Source of the DNA: Paenibacillus contaminans
GTDB taxonomy: Bacteria; Bacillota; Bacilli; Paenibacillales; NBRC-103111
Direction: 5' to 3'
DNA length: 64,000 bases
NCBI RefSeq assembly: GCF_003285015.1
Contig: NZ_QMFB01000009.1
Span: forward strand, 1-64,000
Part shown: positions 1-8,285 of the stretch, piece after piece
Position numbering within the stretch: position 1 is the first letter of the stretch
How the letters are laid out: each line of letters begins with the position of its first letter
Made by a program: the position numbers and the translations under genes
The notes under the pieces: model-generated
Database searches by the model: none
What the model was told of the DNA's origin: nothing
The model's input: the letters and a program-made list of their open reading frames with translations, nothing else

Positions 1-2
1 GC

Positions 3-230
3 GAGGGCGCCAATGCCGGCGGCGACCGCGGGAAGCGGCGCGGCAGCAGCGGCGGCGCGAGCGCAGGCGCGGCGGGCGGCGGCAAGCGACGCGGCGGCGG
101 AGCCGGCACCGGCACCGGTGCTGGCGCTGGGCCAGGCGCCGGAGGCAAGGCCACCGGCGGTGGCAGCCGCCGCAAAGGCGGCGTGCGCGGCGGTGCCGTG
201 ACCGGCAGCGGGAAGAAGCGTCGCAAGTAG
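3..230 (+). CDS. rnr: Ribonuclease R, C-terminal basic tail (5' end outside window)
   Basis: The frame that starts at base 3 is open to a TAG at 228-230 and encodes a Gly-rich tail with KRR, SRRK and KKRRK clusters. RNase R (3'-5' exoribonuclease that works with SmpB and tmRNA in decay of non-stop mRNAs) carries such low-complexity basic tails in this group, and rnr-smpB-ssrA is the usual gene order. No catalytic domain lies inside the window, so the call rests on position and composition. The DNA here is far more GC-rich than its surroundings because of the Gly/Ala/Arg repeats. Confidence 0.75.
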   Translation, partial: EGANAGGDRGKRRGSSGGASAGAAGGGKRRGGGAGTGTGAGAGPGAGGKATGGGSRRKGGVRGGAVTGSGKKRRK

Positions 231-435
231 GGCGGCGGCGCAATTTTATCAGCTCGCTGCTCCGCTTTGCGGAGCAGCGAGGCTGACGCGGTTAGAGCGG
301 AGGACAGAAACGGTATAACCGTTTTGTGCCTTGATTTCTCCCGGTGTAGTTGATACAATGACTCTACCTTCAATATAAGGTGCGCGCTGAGAGCGGCGCT
401 GCATAAGGATATTCGGTAACCGGGGAGTGAGTCGC

Positions 436-918
436 ATGGGAAAACAAAAAAGTGAAAACAAAGTGCTTGCACAGAACAAAAAAGCATCCCATGACTACTT
501 CATTGAGGAAACCTATGAATGCGGCCTGGTTCTGACAGGCACCGAGATCAAATCGGTTCGCGCCGGCAAGGCGAACATTTCGGATAGCTTTGCACTTATC
601 CGCAATGGCGAAGCTTTCGTCCACAATATGCATGTCAGTCCGTTCGAGCAAGGGAATCGTTACAATCCGGACGATCCGACCCGTACGCGCAAGCTGCTGA
701 TGAAGAAATACGAGATCAGTAAGCTGCTCGGCGCTTCCAAGCAACAAGGCTATGCGTTAGTGCCGTTAAAGATCTATGTCCGTAATGGTTATGCGAAGCT
801 GCTACTTGGTCTCGGCCGAGGGAAAAAGCAGTTCGACAAGCGCGACACGGCGGCCAAACGCGACGCAGACCGCGACATTCAACGCGCTCTTCGCGAGAGG
901 CAGAAGGTTGCGAGGTAA
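436..918 (+). CDS. smpB: SsrA-binding protein SmpB
   Basis: A 160-residue protein of normal family length. SmpB binds the tRNA-like part of tmRNA and brings it to stalled ribosomes for trans-translation. Family features are visible: the N-terminal [17 protein letters not shown] strand, [17 protein letters not shown], and the basic C-terminal tail ([18 protein letters not shown]) that enters the decoding site. The ATG at 436 follows GGGGAG at an 8-10 base distance; a GTG at 427 is too close to that site. Its partner ssrA lies 180 bp downstream and rnr directly upstream, the standard arrangement in Firmicutes. Confidence 0.97.
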   Translation: MGKQKSENKVLAQNKKASHDYFIEETYECGLVLTGTEIKSVRAGKANISDSFALIRNGEAFVHNMHVSPFEQGNRYNPDDPTRTRKLLMKKYEISKLLGASKQQGYALVPLKIYVRNGYAKLLLGLGRGKKQFDKRDTAAKRDADRDIQRALRERQKVAR

Positions 919-1096
919 ATCGTTTCAAGTTGATCCAACGTTCGGGACTGTTTCCATGAAAATGAGCGGCAGGCACCGTGCGTTTGTGATATACTAAGTT
1001 TGTAAGTTAAGCACTCGGCTCGGTTGCGATCGGCGGCGAAAGGTTCTTGGTTGTTCTTTTCGCTCGTGCGCGCAGACTCGACCGTGCTCCATAAAC

Positions 1097-1461
1097 GGGG
1101 GTGTTTATGGATTCGACGGGGATAGTTCGAGCATGGGTAGCGGGTAGTGGGGAGCGTCCGCTTCATCAACGCTAAAGCCAATTAAACGGCAAACAACAAC
1201 AACCAACTCTGGCTCTGGCCGCCTAATAACGGTCTCCAGGCTTCTACTCTCCATCGCCCATGTGGCGGGATAGGGGCTCAACTCTAGTGGGATACGCTGC
1301 TACATCTCCGCCTGGGGTGTGCTGAAGAAGACAATCAGGCTGACCCAAAGCATAGCCGGTTACGGGGCGATGCTCGGGTGACATCAAAACTGTGACTACA
1401 CCCGTAGAAGCCTGTGTGGCGTTATTTTCGGACAGGGGTTCAACTCCCCTCACCTCCACCA
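1097..1461 (+). ncRNA. ssrA: Transfer-messenger RNA (tmRNA)
   Basis: The 5' end GGGGGTG pairs with the 3' end CACCTCC-ACCA to form the tRNA-like acceptor stem, and GATTCGACGGGG near the 5' end is diagnostic. The tag reading frame ends L-A-L-A-A followed by two stops (TAATAA at 1224-1229). Reading back gives a likely tag GKQQQPTLALAA with resume codon GGC at 1188; the exact resume codon is inferred from the GKQ start of related tags. Length is 365 nt and CCA is encoded. The 3' end is a classic integration site; degraded copies of it recur downstream at about 2.2, 4.96, 7.8, 8.75 and 13.05 kb. Confidence 0.97.
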
Positions 1462-1475
1462 AAAACCATGTGAGA

Positions 1476-1499
1476 GAGCACCGTGATAGGTGCTCTTTT
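1476..1499 (+). terminator. ssrA rho-independent terminator
   Basis: GAGCACC-GTGATA-GGTGCTC followed by TTTT, 15 bases after the encoded CCA. Related hairpins follow several of the degenerate ssrA 3' copies further on. Confidence 0.9.
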
Positions 1500-1553
1500 G
1501 CTTTACATTTAGAGACTTTCGATAGGGTTCGAGGCAGTTATGGAGCCTTGTTA

Positions 1554-1946
1554 TTACACGGTTTTTAAGTAAACACCATAGGTAAATGCCCCATTCTCGA
1601 CTGATTTATTGTTATCTTGCTTGATGTGGAATGTAATATGCACAGTCTTCGTTTCCCGCTGTATCAAAATCTTCGGTACATACTTGCTGACAATCCTATT
1701 CAACATCTCAGGGTTCTGGACTTCGGCATCCAGCGTTTCAATTAATCGCCTTAGCTCGCTTTGGATCACCTGAATATCGGCCGTATCGAAATCAATGGGC
1801 TGATGGAGATAACATCAAGTGATTGTCTATACGACTCATTATGATGTCTATGAAGCTCCGACTCAAGCTGGTTATCCAGTGTAAGACATAGTAAGGCAGT
1901 ACGAAGCTTGTTGGTGACAATTCTTTCGATGTCTCTTTTCGCCAGC
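1554..1946 (-). pseudogene. Degraded C-terminal fragment, possibly of a large serine recombinase
   Basis: The minus strand is open over about 70 codons to a stop at 1554-1556. It encodes a leucine/glutamate-rich helix (LRRLIETLDAEVQ) followed by VSKYVPKILIQRETKTVHITFHIKQ-like strands. This helix plus beta-hairpin ending resembles the C-terminus of large serine site-specific recombinases. Further upstream the coding sense continues in another frame (LAKRDIERIVTNKL), so a frameshift near 1765-1800 broke the gene. No catalytic N-terminal domain is present. Lying just after ssrA, it would fit the tail of an integrase whose element has decayed. The family assignment is by resemblance only. Confidence 0.4.
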
Positions 1947-1994
1947 TAGTGTACTCGCAAAACTCCCTATATTTATTAGGAGGTAGTGATTCTA

Positions 1995-2174
1995 ATGAAT
2001 AAAAATAAGTTATTTGTGCTAAGCATATGTGTTATAGGCATCTGTATTAATGTAAGATCAATTATTAGACACATTAATCTCAACAGTGGAATAACGCTTG
2101 ACATCATATCAATCATACTATGGTCTGCCCTGGCGATATCAGTCTATATTGGAAAGAAAAAAACTAAAGCGTAA
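1995..2174 (+). CDS. Small membrane protein, 59 residues
   Basis: ATG at 1995 sits 10 bases after AGGAGGT (1978-1984); a GTG at 1986 is too close to that site. The product has two hydrophobic segments (about residues 5-22 and 33-52) with a short hydrophilic turn and a KKKTK tail, so a hairpin membrane protein is predicted. Function is not recognisable. It lies between ssrA and the first degenerate ssrA copy, so it may be cargo of an old integrated element. The AT-rich composition differs from the surrounding core genes. Confidence 0.6.
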   Translation: MNKNKLFVLSICVIGICINVRSIIRHINLNSGITLDIISIILWSALAISVYIGKKKTKA

Positions 2175-2228
2175 TAGAAAAAATGCTTCCTTTTTGCAAA
2201 AATTTCGAAATAAAAAATAAGACAACAA

Positions 2229-2293
2229 TTCGACTCCCCTCGCCTCCATCATGTAAATCCACAACCGCATAAGGTTTGTGGATTTTTTATTTT
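2229..2293 (+). repeat. Degenerate ssrA 3' end copy 1 plus hairpin
   Basis: Bases 2229-2251 match the last 23 bases of ssrA (1439-1461) at 20 of 23 positions, including ACTCCCCT and CCTCCA. A terminator-like hairpin follows (AATCCACAA...TTGTGGATTTTTT, about 2255-2290). This is the layout of an attachment-site remnant left by an element that used the tmRNA 3' end. Confidence 0.7.
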
Positions 2294-2350
2294 CCTGCAT
2301 ATACAGTTCCAAGATAAGATCGACATGTTCTTTTAATACGACTACTTTTT

Positions 2351-2763
2351 CTACAACTGACGAGCTTCGTCCTTTTTCGCCTGGTATTCGGCGAGCTGCC
2401 GCGTCAGTGCCAGAATGGCGCCGTATTTGAAAATCTTCTTTTTAAAGCACCGTCGAGGACGTAGCACTCCACTTACTCCCGTCGCAGCTCGGGGTTGCGG
2501 CATGCCTTGCACTGGTCACGGTTGCCGCAGGGGTAGGTAACGTACTTGAGCTTATTTCACCCGTTGTACTTGGTGTTACCGATCATGGTATACTCGTAGC
2601 CGAGATTTTTAATTCCCTGCACACAATAAGGCCGCTTAGAAGGTACTGTTCCTTCGCTTGTGCCTTCGAGCTTCTGCTTGTTTGCGTCCGACTCGCATTC
2701 CGGTTCGAGTGACAGTTGAAACTGACTAAAAAATGTTTTGAGGAGCTTGCAGGGCTGGTTGGC
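2351..2763 (-). pseudogene. Degraded Cys-rich gene of unknown function
   Basis: One minus-strand frame reads coherently through KRPYCVQGIKNLGYEYTMIG, then KYVTYPCGNRDQCKACRNPE and a final helix ending at a TAG (2351-2353). It is broken by two in-frame stops and a shift near 2430. The C-x5-C-x2-C cluster suggests a lost zinc knuckle. Upstream the sense continues through EPECESDANKQKLEGTSEG, and a further open minus frame (2764-2960) may be the original N-terminal part. No family is recognised. It explains the otherwise geneless stretch between the first ssrA remnant and the AraC fusion gene. Confidence 0.45.
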
Positions 2764-2997
2764 TCATCGTGTGGTCATTTTCATGATGGCTCTCTCGTAA
2801 GTACGACCATTAGAGAAAATATTGTTCGAGATAGCCTGCCGTTTTTCCTGGCGGGGTCTTATTTCCTGAGGATGTTTTCTATCAAACTGGGTTAAGGGTG
2901 TTTTTCTCGAATCGAACGGCTGGGAGTATAAACAAGGCTCCATGCCCATGGTGAAGCGTTGCTTGAATTCGCGGAAACAGTGAGAGGGGGAGAATGT

Positions 2998-4869
2998 ATG
3001 GATTGGGAAGCCCACATCGAACGGTGGAGCCGAACCGCCGTTAGACTGCTGGATATTCGACAGTATTGTATGGAGAATGGAACTGTCCCTGATCGCTATG
3101 TGGCACAGAACAGCTTTTTCGTAGTTACTACCCATGGAGAGGCGAGAGTGAGTCTGGCGGGAACGGTCTATCGAGTCCGTTCACTTCACATTCTGCACGG
3201 AGGAAAGGACGCGGAGCTGGCTTTTATGCCGCTAGGAAATGACTTTGCCTGTTATTTGATTCTGTATAAAGCCGATTGCGAATCGCCGGAGGATCGGGAG
3301 AGCTTCCATATGCCGTATGCATTCACTCCTTATCCGTTGCTGCCTCTGCAAGAAAAGTGTCAAGCCATGAGTCGCCTATGGCAGCTAGCAACCCCGATGG
3401 ATAAGCTGCAGGCGCAGTCTGTCTTTCTTCCGTTTGTGTACGAAGTTATGCGGCAAATCCGCACGTCAGCAAAGGAAACGGGCAGACCGAACTTGGTAAC
3501 CGAAGCGATTCACTATATTCAAGAGCATTACAGGGATTCGATTACAGCCGAGGAATTGGCCGGTATTTACAATTGCAGCGCGAGCTACTTGTATCGTTTG
3601 TTCAAAACCCAGATAGGCGTCGGTCCGATTGAATATCTGATTCATGTACGCATTCACAAATCGAAGCAATTTCTGCTGAAATCGGAGGCTCGTATCCAGG
3701 AAATAGCTAACAGCGTCGGCTATACCGATGTCTATTATTTCAGCCGCTTGTTCAAGAAGCATACCGGTTGCTCTCCGCTTCAATTTCGGGAGGACAATCG
3801 GCAGACTGTTCAGAATAATCCATTACGTCTGTTAAAATCGTCTATTGTGTCCCCGATGCTAGCTTCTCATAATGAGAATGAGAGTTATTATCAATACATT
3901 TCGGAAGGGGACACATCGATGTTCAGATTTTCAAGACCGGCGTTTGGAGCAATGATGCTATTATGCACAACCTTGCTTTTGAATGCATGTCAGGCAAGCA
4001 GCACAACAGGGACGACGGGATCCACGGACAGCAAGGCTGTAGAAACGCGTATTTACGAGCATTTGAAAGGCCAAACGGAAATTCCAGTGAAGCCCCAGCG
4101 TGTGGTCAGCCTCTTTCATTTGGGTGAACTGATGGCAATCGGGGTAAAGCCGGTAGGCGCAACTTCCTACATTCTGAAAAATCCGCTGTTAAGCGATACT
4201 TCCGATATTGCAGATGTTGGAGTACCACCTGATGCGGAGAAGATTTTGTCGCTGGAGCCTGACCTGATTGTTACAACGGCACCATTCGCGGAGGTAGTAG
4301 AGGGCGGTTACGAAGCACTGAGCCGGATCGCACCAACAATTGTCGTCGAGCAGTACAATGACCCGGTCAAAGATGTCAAAATGTTTGGCGATATTCTAGG
4401 CAAGCAGGAGGAAGCCAAGCGATGGAATGAAGCATTTGCGGCAAAAATAGCTAAATATAAGGAGAAGATTAGCCCACTTATAAAGGCTGATGAAACCTTC
4501 TCGATTTTGAATGTGCGTCCCGATGCCGTTTTTATTTACGGTGATACCAATATGGGGGGTAACATCATATACAAGTATCTGGGTTTGAAGCCGACCGAAA
4601 AAGTAAAGAATGATGTCATTAACGGTGAAACATGGGAGATATCTACCGAGGTGATCCCCGATTTTATCGGCGATCGGTTATTGCTGGCTGTGAATGAAGG
4701 AGCAGAGAAAAAATCGAAAGAAGTGGAAAAGCTTATTCAAAATTCGCCGGCATGGAAAGAAGGAAGAATCTACAATATCGATTTTAATCAATTTCTTTTC
4801 AGCGATCCGATTTCAGTAGAAAAACAGTTGGATATCATCGTTAATTTGCTGGTTGAAAGTAAGAAATAA
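2998..4869 (+). CDS. AraC-type regulator fused in frame to an iron-siderophore-type binding lipoprotein
   Basis: A 623-residue product. Residues 1-150 form a sensor-like region; about 167-265 are two AraC helix-turn-helix motifs (ITAEELAGIYNCSASYLYRLF and IQEIANSVGYTDVYYFSRLFKK). From residue 308 a lipoprotein signal begins (hydrophobic stretch, then LLLNACQ lipobox), followed by a Ser/Thr linker and an Fe3+-siderophore binding fold (RVVSLFHLGELMAIGVKPVGA, LSLEPDLIVTT). Start chosen after GAGGGGGA. An internal ATG at 3919 has AAGGGG upstream, so the lipoprotein may also be made alone. B. subtilis Btr is a known AraC-binding-domain fusion, but there the binding domain is cytoplasmic; the intact lipobox here is odd. 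Confidence 0.85.
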   Translation: MDWEAHIERWSRTAVRLLDIRQYCMENGTVPDRYVAQNSFFVVTTHGEARVSLAGTVYRVRSLHILHGGKDAELAFMPLGNDFACYLILYKADCESPEDRESFHMPYAFTPYPLLPLQEKCQAMSRLWQLATPMDKLQAQSVFLPFVYEVMRQIRTSAKETGRPNLVTEAIHYIQEHYRDSITAEELAGIYNCSASYLYRLFKTQIGVGPIEYLIHVRIHKSKQFLLKSEARIQEIANSVGYTDVYYFSRLFKKHTGCSPLQFREDNRQTVQNNPLRLLKSSIVSPMLASHNENESYYQYISEGDTSMFRFSRPAFGAMMLLCTTLLLNACQASSTTGTTGSTDSKAVETRIYEHLKGQTEIPVKPQRVVSLFHLGELMAIGVKPVGATSYILKNPLLSDTSDIADVGVPPDAEKILSLEPDLIVTTAPFAEVVEGGYEALSRIAPTIVVEQYNDPVKDVKMFGDILGKQEEAKRWNEAFAAKIAKYKEKISPLIKADETFSILNVRPDAVFIYGDTNMGGNIIYKYLGLKPTEKVKNDVINGETWEISTEVIPDFIGDRLLLAVNEGAEKKSKEVEKLIQNSPAWKEGRIYNIDFNQFLFSDPISVEKQLDIIVNLLVESKK

Positions 4870-4960
4870 ACGAAATGCAATTCACCTCCGCTTCGATGAG
4901 ATCGAATAGGACAAGGCTTACTTGGAATGGATGGAGAATTGTAGTTTTGTACAGAACGGA

Positions 4961-5004
4961 TCATCTCCACAAATATATGAGAAGACACCGATAAGGTGTC
5001 TTTT
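4961..5004 (+). repeat. Possible ssrA 3' end copy 2 with hairpin terminator
   Basis: CATCTCCACA resembles the CACCTCCACCA end of ssrA. It is followed at 4983-5001 by AGACACC-GATAA-GGTGTCT and TTTTT, nearly the same hairpin as behind copy 3. It also serves as terminator for the AraC-lipoprotein gene. The similarity is short, so the attachment-scar reading is the weakest of the five. From here to 5233 no further gene is seen. Confidence 0.45.
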
Positions 5005-5233
5005 TGTTTGAATATATACGGGGTTGAATATCTATTATTAAGCCTCCAGCTTACGGGATTCAGCTATGAAAGAGTGGCGCATGGGCGAGGGTTGAGCTAT
5101 CTTACTATTTCTTATCATACGGATATGTGATTTTGATAGAATGGTAATAATGATTTGTATCTAGTGTCTGGTTATCAATATTGCCACGGATCTGCTTATA
5201 TAGGATCAAATAAATCAAGAGAGGTCGATCGGA

Positions 5234-5680
5234 ATGGAATTAATGGATGAGCTTACAGATGCCTATTTGGATAACAATTTTGAGCATCCATATTACTTAG
5301 ATCTTTACACTGGGCAAATCATTCTGAATATGGACGAAGGGTATACAGGGGAACCCGGAATTGACTGGGATGACGAAGAAAGTGAAGAACGGTTCATAGG
5401 GATTCCCAAAATTGATTCTAACGAGGCTTTTTATGTCATGACAAAATTTGCCCAGCGTACTGAATTTGATCCTGAAGATAAATTGTTCGATGCTCTTAAC
5501 GGCTATAAACCTTTTCGAAGGTTCAAGGATACGCTCTACGAATTGAATCTTTGGGATGAGTGGAATAAATTCGAAAGCAAGTTTGCAGAAGATGCGATTC
5601 TATCCTGGATGGAACAGTATGAACTGAATTACGACGAGTTAAAGGAAAAGTACAAGAACAATCATCCTTTTCACAAGTAA
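5234..5680 (+). CDS. UPF0158 family protein
   Basis: 148 residues, very acidic and rich in aromatic residues. The opening (LMDELTDAYLDNNFEHPYYLDLYTGQII) and the central ERFIGIPKIDSNEAFYVMTKF followed by LFDALNGYKPFRRFKDTL are typical of UPF0158, a cytosolic family of unknown function. Length agrees with the family. GAGAGG lies about 8 bases before the ATG. It stands alone between two ssrA-like scars and may be accessory cargo. Confidence 0.85.
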   Translation: MELMDELTDAYLDNNFEHPYYLDLYTGQIILNMDEGYTGEPGIDWDDEESEERFIGIPKIDSNEAFYVMTKFAQRTEFDPEDKLFDALNGYKPFRRFKDTLYELNLWDEWNKFESKFAEDAILSWMEQYELNYDELKEKYKNNHPFHK

Positions 5681-5717
5681 AGGGTAGCTAGTCTTGAACA
5701 GATAAGAATTGCAGAAA

Positions 5718-5852
5718 ATGGTTCGCCAGAAGACGCATCAACGGATTCGGGAAAAAGGGTACGCAGCCGGGGATGTGAAGGAGTTTGAGACGGAGGATCG
5801 AGGAGTTGCCAAGCACGGGCTCGTCATCGCTAAGAAATCCCGGACCGCATGA
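5718..5852 (+). CDS. Short open frame, 44 residues, possible gene fragment
   Basis: Encodes a charged peptide (RQKTHQRIREKGYAAGDV, then EFETEDRGVAKHGLVIAKK) that looks protein-like. It has no clear ribosome binding site and follows stops in its own frame. It may be the remnant of a larger gene lost in this scarred region. No family recognised. Confidence 0.3.
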   Translation: MVRQKTHQRIREKGYAAGDVKEFETEDRGVAKHGLVIAKKSRTA

Positions 5853-5951
5853 GGTCTAGGATTCCTTGTGGCTGAGAATTGCAGACAGATCTCAAGTATT
5901 GCTTGTACTCAATATAGCAATAAGTCGGTCGTACTTATACGATACCAACTG

Positions 5952-6983
5952 CTAGTTATTGACGAATTGCTTGTTCAATTCATCAAAACGGGCGTTTTCG
6001 GTAGAAATTCGAGCCATTTTCGCTGCGTGCGGATCAATGTATTGTTTGGCGCTGTTGACGGCAAGCACAACATCGTTAAATGCCCCGGTAATCAGCTTCA
6101 CTTTCGATCCGTAGCTTACAAAATCGCCAGCCGCAGATATGCCGGGAATTTGCGATTCCATTTTATCGGTGACGGCAAGAATGTCCTTCCCGATGCCTAG
6201 CCCCCAATCTCTGAGCTTGCCATATTCATAAGTAGCGCCGTGGCTGACGATAAGCGCATCTGTGTCCAACTGCTCGCGTTGTCCCGTTTCTACGTGGCAG
6301 ATCGTGACCTTATCGATTGCCTGGCCGTCTTCACTATGAAGCATCTCTATTTGATAGTGAGTGCGGACGGCGGCAGAAGCTTTCATTCGTGAAACGCTGC
6401 GTTCAAGTCCCTTGAACTTATCCGTCCGGTTGACAACCGTCACGCTGGCGGCAAACGGCTCCAATTCATTGGCCCAATCTACAGCCGAATCGCCTCCGCC
6501 GGAGATCACGACCCTTTTCCCCCGGAAATCTTCGAGGTTTTCTACGGTGTAATACAGGTTTGAGCTTTCATAGCGCACGGCCCCTTCGATTTCCAGTTTC
6601 CTCACTTTTCGCAGGCCGCCGTATCCAATCGCCATAATAACCGTCTTGGTCCAGTGCCGGTCGCCGGCAGTGGAGGTCAGTATAAAGGTGCCGTCATCGA
6701 GGCGCTCCAGTCCTACAATTTCCTGACTCAATGCAATCGCCGGGTCAAATGTGCGGGCCTGACGAACCAGCTGATCAGTCAGCTCCCGGCCCGTAAGAGC
6801 CGGTATTGCTCCAACGTCCCACACCATTTTATCCAGAAAAAATAACATCGTACCCCCCAGCTCGTTCTGGGCGTCTATTATTTTTGTCTTCATTTCACGC
6901 ATTCCGCTGTAAAAAGCGCCATATAACCCCGCAGGGCCGCCGCCAATAAAAGTTACATCATAAAGTTCCAGGTTCTCCGTCAT
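5952..6983 (-). CDS. FAD/NAD(P)-dependent reductase, ferredoxin-NADP reductase (YumC/YcgT/IruO-like)
   Basis: 343 residues, the length of thioredoxin-reductase-like ferredoxin:NADP+ reductases. FAD-binding GGGPAGLYGAFYSGM lies at about 13-27, a second Rossmann motif VVISGGGDSAVDWA at about 160, and the FAD-closing ISAAGDF near 285. No CxxC redox pair is seen, separating it from thioredoxin reductase. Homologues reduce ferredoxin or, as S. aureus IruO, help release iron from siderophores and haem. GAGGTGA precedes the ATG, which overlaps the stop of the upstream small frame (TAATG). A Fur-box match 280 bp upstream supports a role in iron use. Confidence 0.88.
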   Translation of the reverse strand: MTENLELYDVTFIGGGPAGLYGAFYSGMREMKTKIIDAQNELGGTMLFFLDKMVWDVGAIPALTGRELTDQLVRQARTFDPAIALSQEIVGLERLDDGTFILTSTAGDRHWTKTVIMAIGYGGLRKVRKLEIEGAVRYESSNLYYTVENLEDFRGKRVVISGGGDSAVDWANELEPFAASVTVVNRTDKFKGLERSVSRMKASAAVRTHYQIEMLHSEDGQAIDKVTICHVETGQREQLDTDALIVSHGATYEYGKLRDWGLGIGKDILAVTDKMESQIPGISAAGDFVSYGSKVKLITGAFNDVVLAVNSAKQYIDPHAAKMARISTENARFDELNKQFVNN

Positions 6984-7186
6984 TAAGTGCTCACCTCATT
7001 ATAATAATTGATCTTGAACTTGCGGTTTCTAAGATTCCATCGGCGTAGAAATTGCAAGAGCGGCAGCTCCGGAAGCAAGTGATCTTCTAAAAACGGTAAT
7101 CGACCAAATGCAGAACATAGGTTTTCAACGTCAGGTTCTATACGCAGTTGACTAACAGTAGTCTCCCCGCCGCTGCGCGGCGCCAT
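6983..7186 (-). CDS. Small open frame coupled to the reductase gene, possibly a gene remnant
   Basis: 67 codons ending in TAATG, so its stop overlaps the start of the reductase gene, which suggests translational coupling. The product (LCSAFGRLPFLEDHLLPELP and a basic end) matches no family I know. There is no ribosome binding site before its ATG. It may be the 3' remnant of a larger Fur-regulated gene whose 5' part was deleted. Confidence 0.4.
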   Translation of the reverse strand: MAPRSGGETTVSQLRIEPDVENLCSAFGRLPFLEDHLLPELPLLQFLRRWNLRNRKFKINYYNEVST

Positions 7187-7261
7187 GATGCATGAAAAAT
7201 CACTTACGCCGCCGCTCGTACTGAGCTATTTTCAGGGTAGTGTATGTATTGATATCGACAA

Positions 7262-7276
7262 TAATAATCATTATCA
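7262..7276 (-). promoter_or_regulatory. Fur box overlapping a minus-strand promoter
   Basis: TAATAATCATTATCA matches the 7-1-7 Fur consensus TGATAATNATTATCA at 14 of 15 positions. On the minus strand it overlaps TTGATA-N17-TATCAA, a plausible promoter reading into the small frame and reductase below it. Iron-bound Fur would block this promoter, giving induction under iron limitation. Confidence 0.75.
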
Positions 7277-7463
7277 ATAAACGGTGGGGATAATAATAGC
7301 TGCCGGCCGCTTGCTCTGCACTTATGAAACAAATATATTAATTTAGTATGCTAAGTTATTTTCCAATTGTCAATACACGATTACGAGCCTCATTGTTAAA
7401 AAGTAAGGGTCTTAGTTTTTTGCAAAAAGCTAATGTCTTTTTACTATGGGGAAAATAGATAGC

Positions 7464-7493
7464 TTGACAAAAAAGACGGGATTCCATTATTTT
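7464..7493 (+). promoter_or_regulatory. Sigma-A-type promoter for the small membrane protein
   Basis: TTGACA (7464-7469), an 18-base spacer, then TATTTT (7488-7493), about 50 bases before the start of the gene at 7544. The 7277-7463 stretch upstream shows nothing else. Confidence 0.5.
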
Positions 7494-7543
7494 TAATGAT
7501 AGTTTCATTAATATACATCCGGGCTAGGAAGGACGAAAACGAG

Positions 7544-7723
7544 ATGGCAGCGAATTGGTGGTTGGCGCTCATTATTATGGTTGTGTTAAACGGAATTTTG
7601 GTTTGGACTTTGTTTTTTAGTCTAGAGCCCACCAGCAGAAGAGCTAAAAAATGGTTTTTTATCGTAGGGAATGTTATTGGACTCATCCTTGCTGTCTCTC
7701 AATTTTTCTGGATGGAATTTTAG
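7544..7723 (+). CDS. Small membrane protein, 59 residues
   Basis: ATG at 7544 follows AGGAAGGA at about 9 bases. Two hydrophobic segments (about residues 5-25 and 36-53) are separated by a basic SRRAKK loop, which predicts a two-helix membrane protein with the loop inside. Function unknown. It ends just before the third ssrA-like scar and has its own promoter. Confidence 0.6.
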   Translation: MAANWWLALIIMVVLNGILVWTLFFSLEPTSRRAKKWFFIVGNVIGLILAVSQFFWMEF

Positions 7724-7763
7724 GTTTGGATTCGATAAGCGAAATGGCGGCTGCATTGCCGAT

Positions 7764-7881
7764 ATATCAAAACTGTGATTACACTCTCCCAAAGGGTGCC
7801 TGTGTGACATATATTCGGCAAACTCCCTTCACCTCCACCAAAAAACGATATGCAAAGACACCGTGTAGGTGTCTTTTTGCT
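7764..7881 (+). repeat. Degenerate ssrA 3' end copy 3 with terminator
   Basis: The best preserved copy. ATCAAAACTGTGA at 7766-7778, GCCTGTGTG at 7798-7806 and ACTCCCTTCACCTCCACCA ending at 7840 align in order with ssrA 1383-1461. The terminator also resembles that of ssrA: GACACC-GTGT-AGGTGTC plus TTTTTGC at about 7857-7879. It is too short and mutated to act as a tmRNA. Confidence 0.85.
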
Positions 7882-7990
7882 TTATGTCTCTAGAACGATT
7901 TGTTAAAATGTACATATGTTATAAAAGTTATAACTGTTATCAGGTATAACTTAATGGGTGCCGATCATACTATGGAGAGGAGAAAGTTAA

Positions 7991-8284
7991 ATGAATGGTG
8001 TGGTCAAAATGACGAACGATAATCGAAAAGTGACTCGTTATTCTCGTAAAATAGGGCGAATGGGTAACAGTTTGGGTGTAAGCTTGCCTAAAAGACTTGC
8101 TGAAAAGTTAAAGGTCTCGCAAGGAGATGAAATCGAATTCATCGAGAATGAGCGTGGTGAAATTGTTCTGAAAAAAGCAAGGCAAGGCAACTTGCCTGAG
8201 AATGTCCGTCCGGAAGTTTTAGAAGCCTTCTTTGATGTATTTGAAGAGGATGAGGGTATTCTTGAGGACTTAAGGGACAGATGA
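7991..8284 (+). CDS. AbrB/MazE-type antitoxin
   Basis: 97 residues. The N-terminal half is a swapped-hairpin AbrB fold (KIGRMGNSLGVSLPKRLAEKL, then GDEIEFIENERGEIVLKK). The acidic C-terminal tail (FFDVFEEDEGILEDLRD) would wrap around the toxin. GGAGAGGAGAAAG precedes the ATG; a second ATG at 8009 lacks a site. It is followed after one base by the doc gene, so the two form a toxin-antitoxin operon. Such antitoxins usually repress their own promoter. Confidence 0.85.
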   Translation: MNGVVKMTNDNRKVTRYSRKIGRMGNSLGVSLPKRLAEKLKVSQGDEIEFIENERGEIVLKKARQGNLPENVRPEVLEAFFDVFEEDEGILEDLRDR

Positions 8285-8285
8285 T

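Noticed and set aside
2959-2997. TTG start for the AraC fusion 13 codons upstream
   Set aside because: The ATG at 2998 has a GAGGGGGA site at correct spacing, while the TTG has none.
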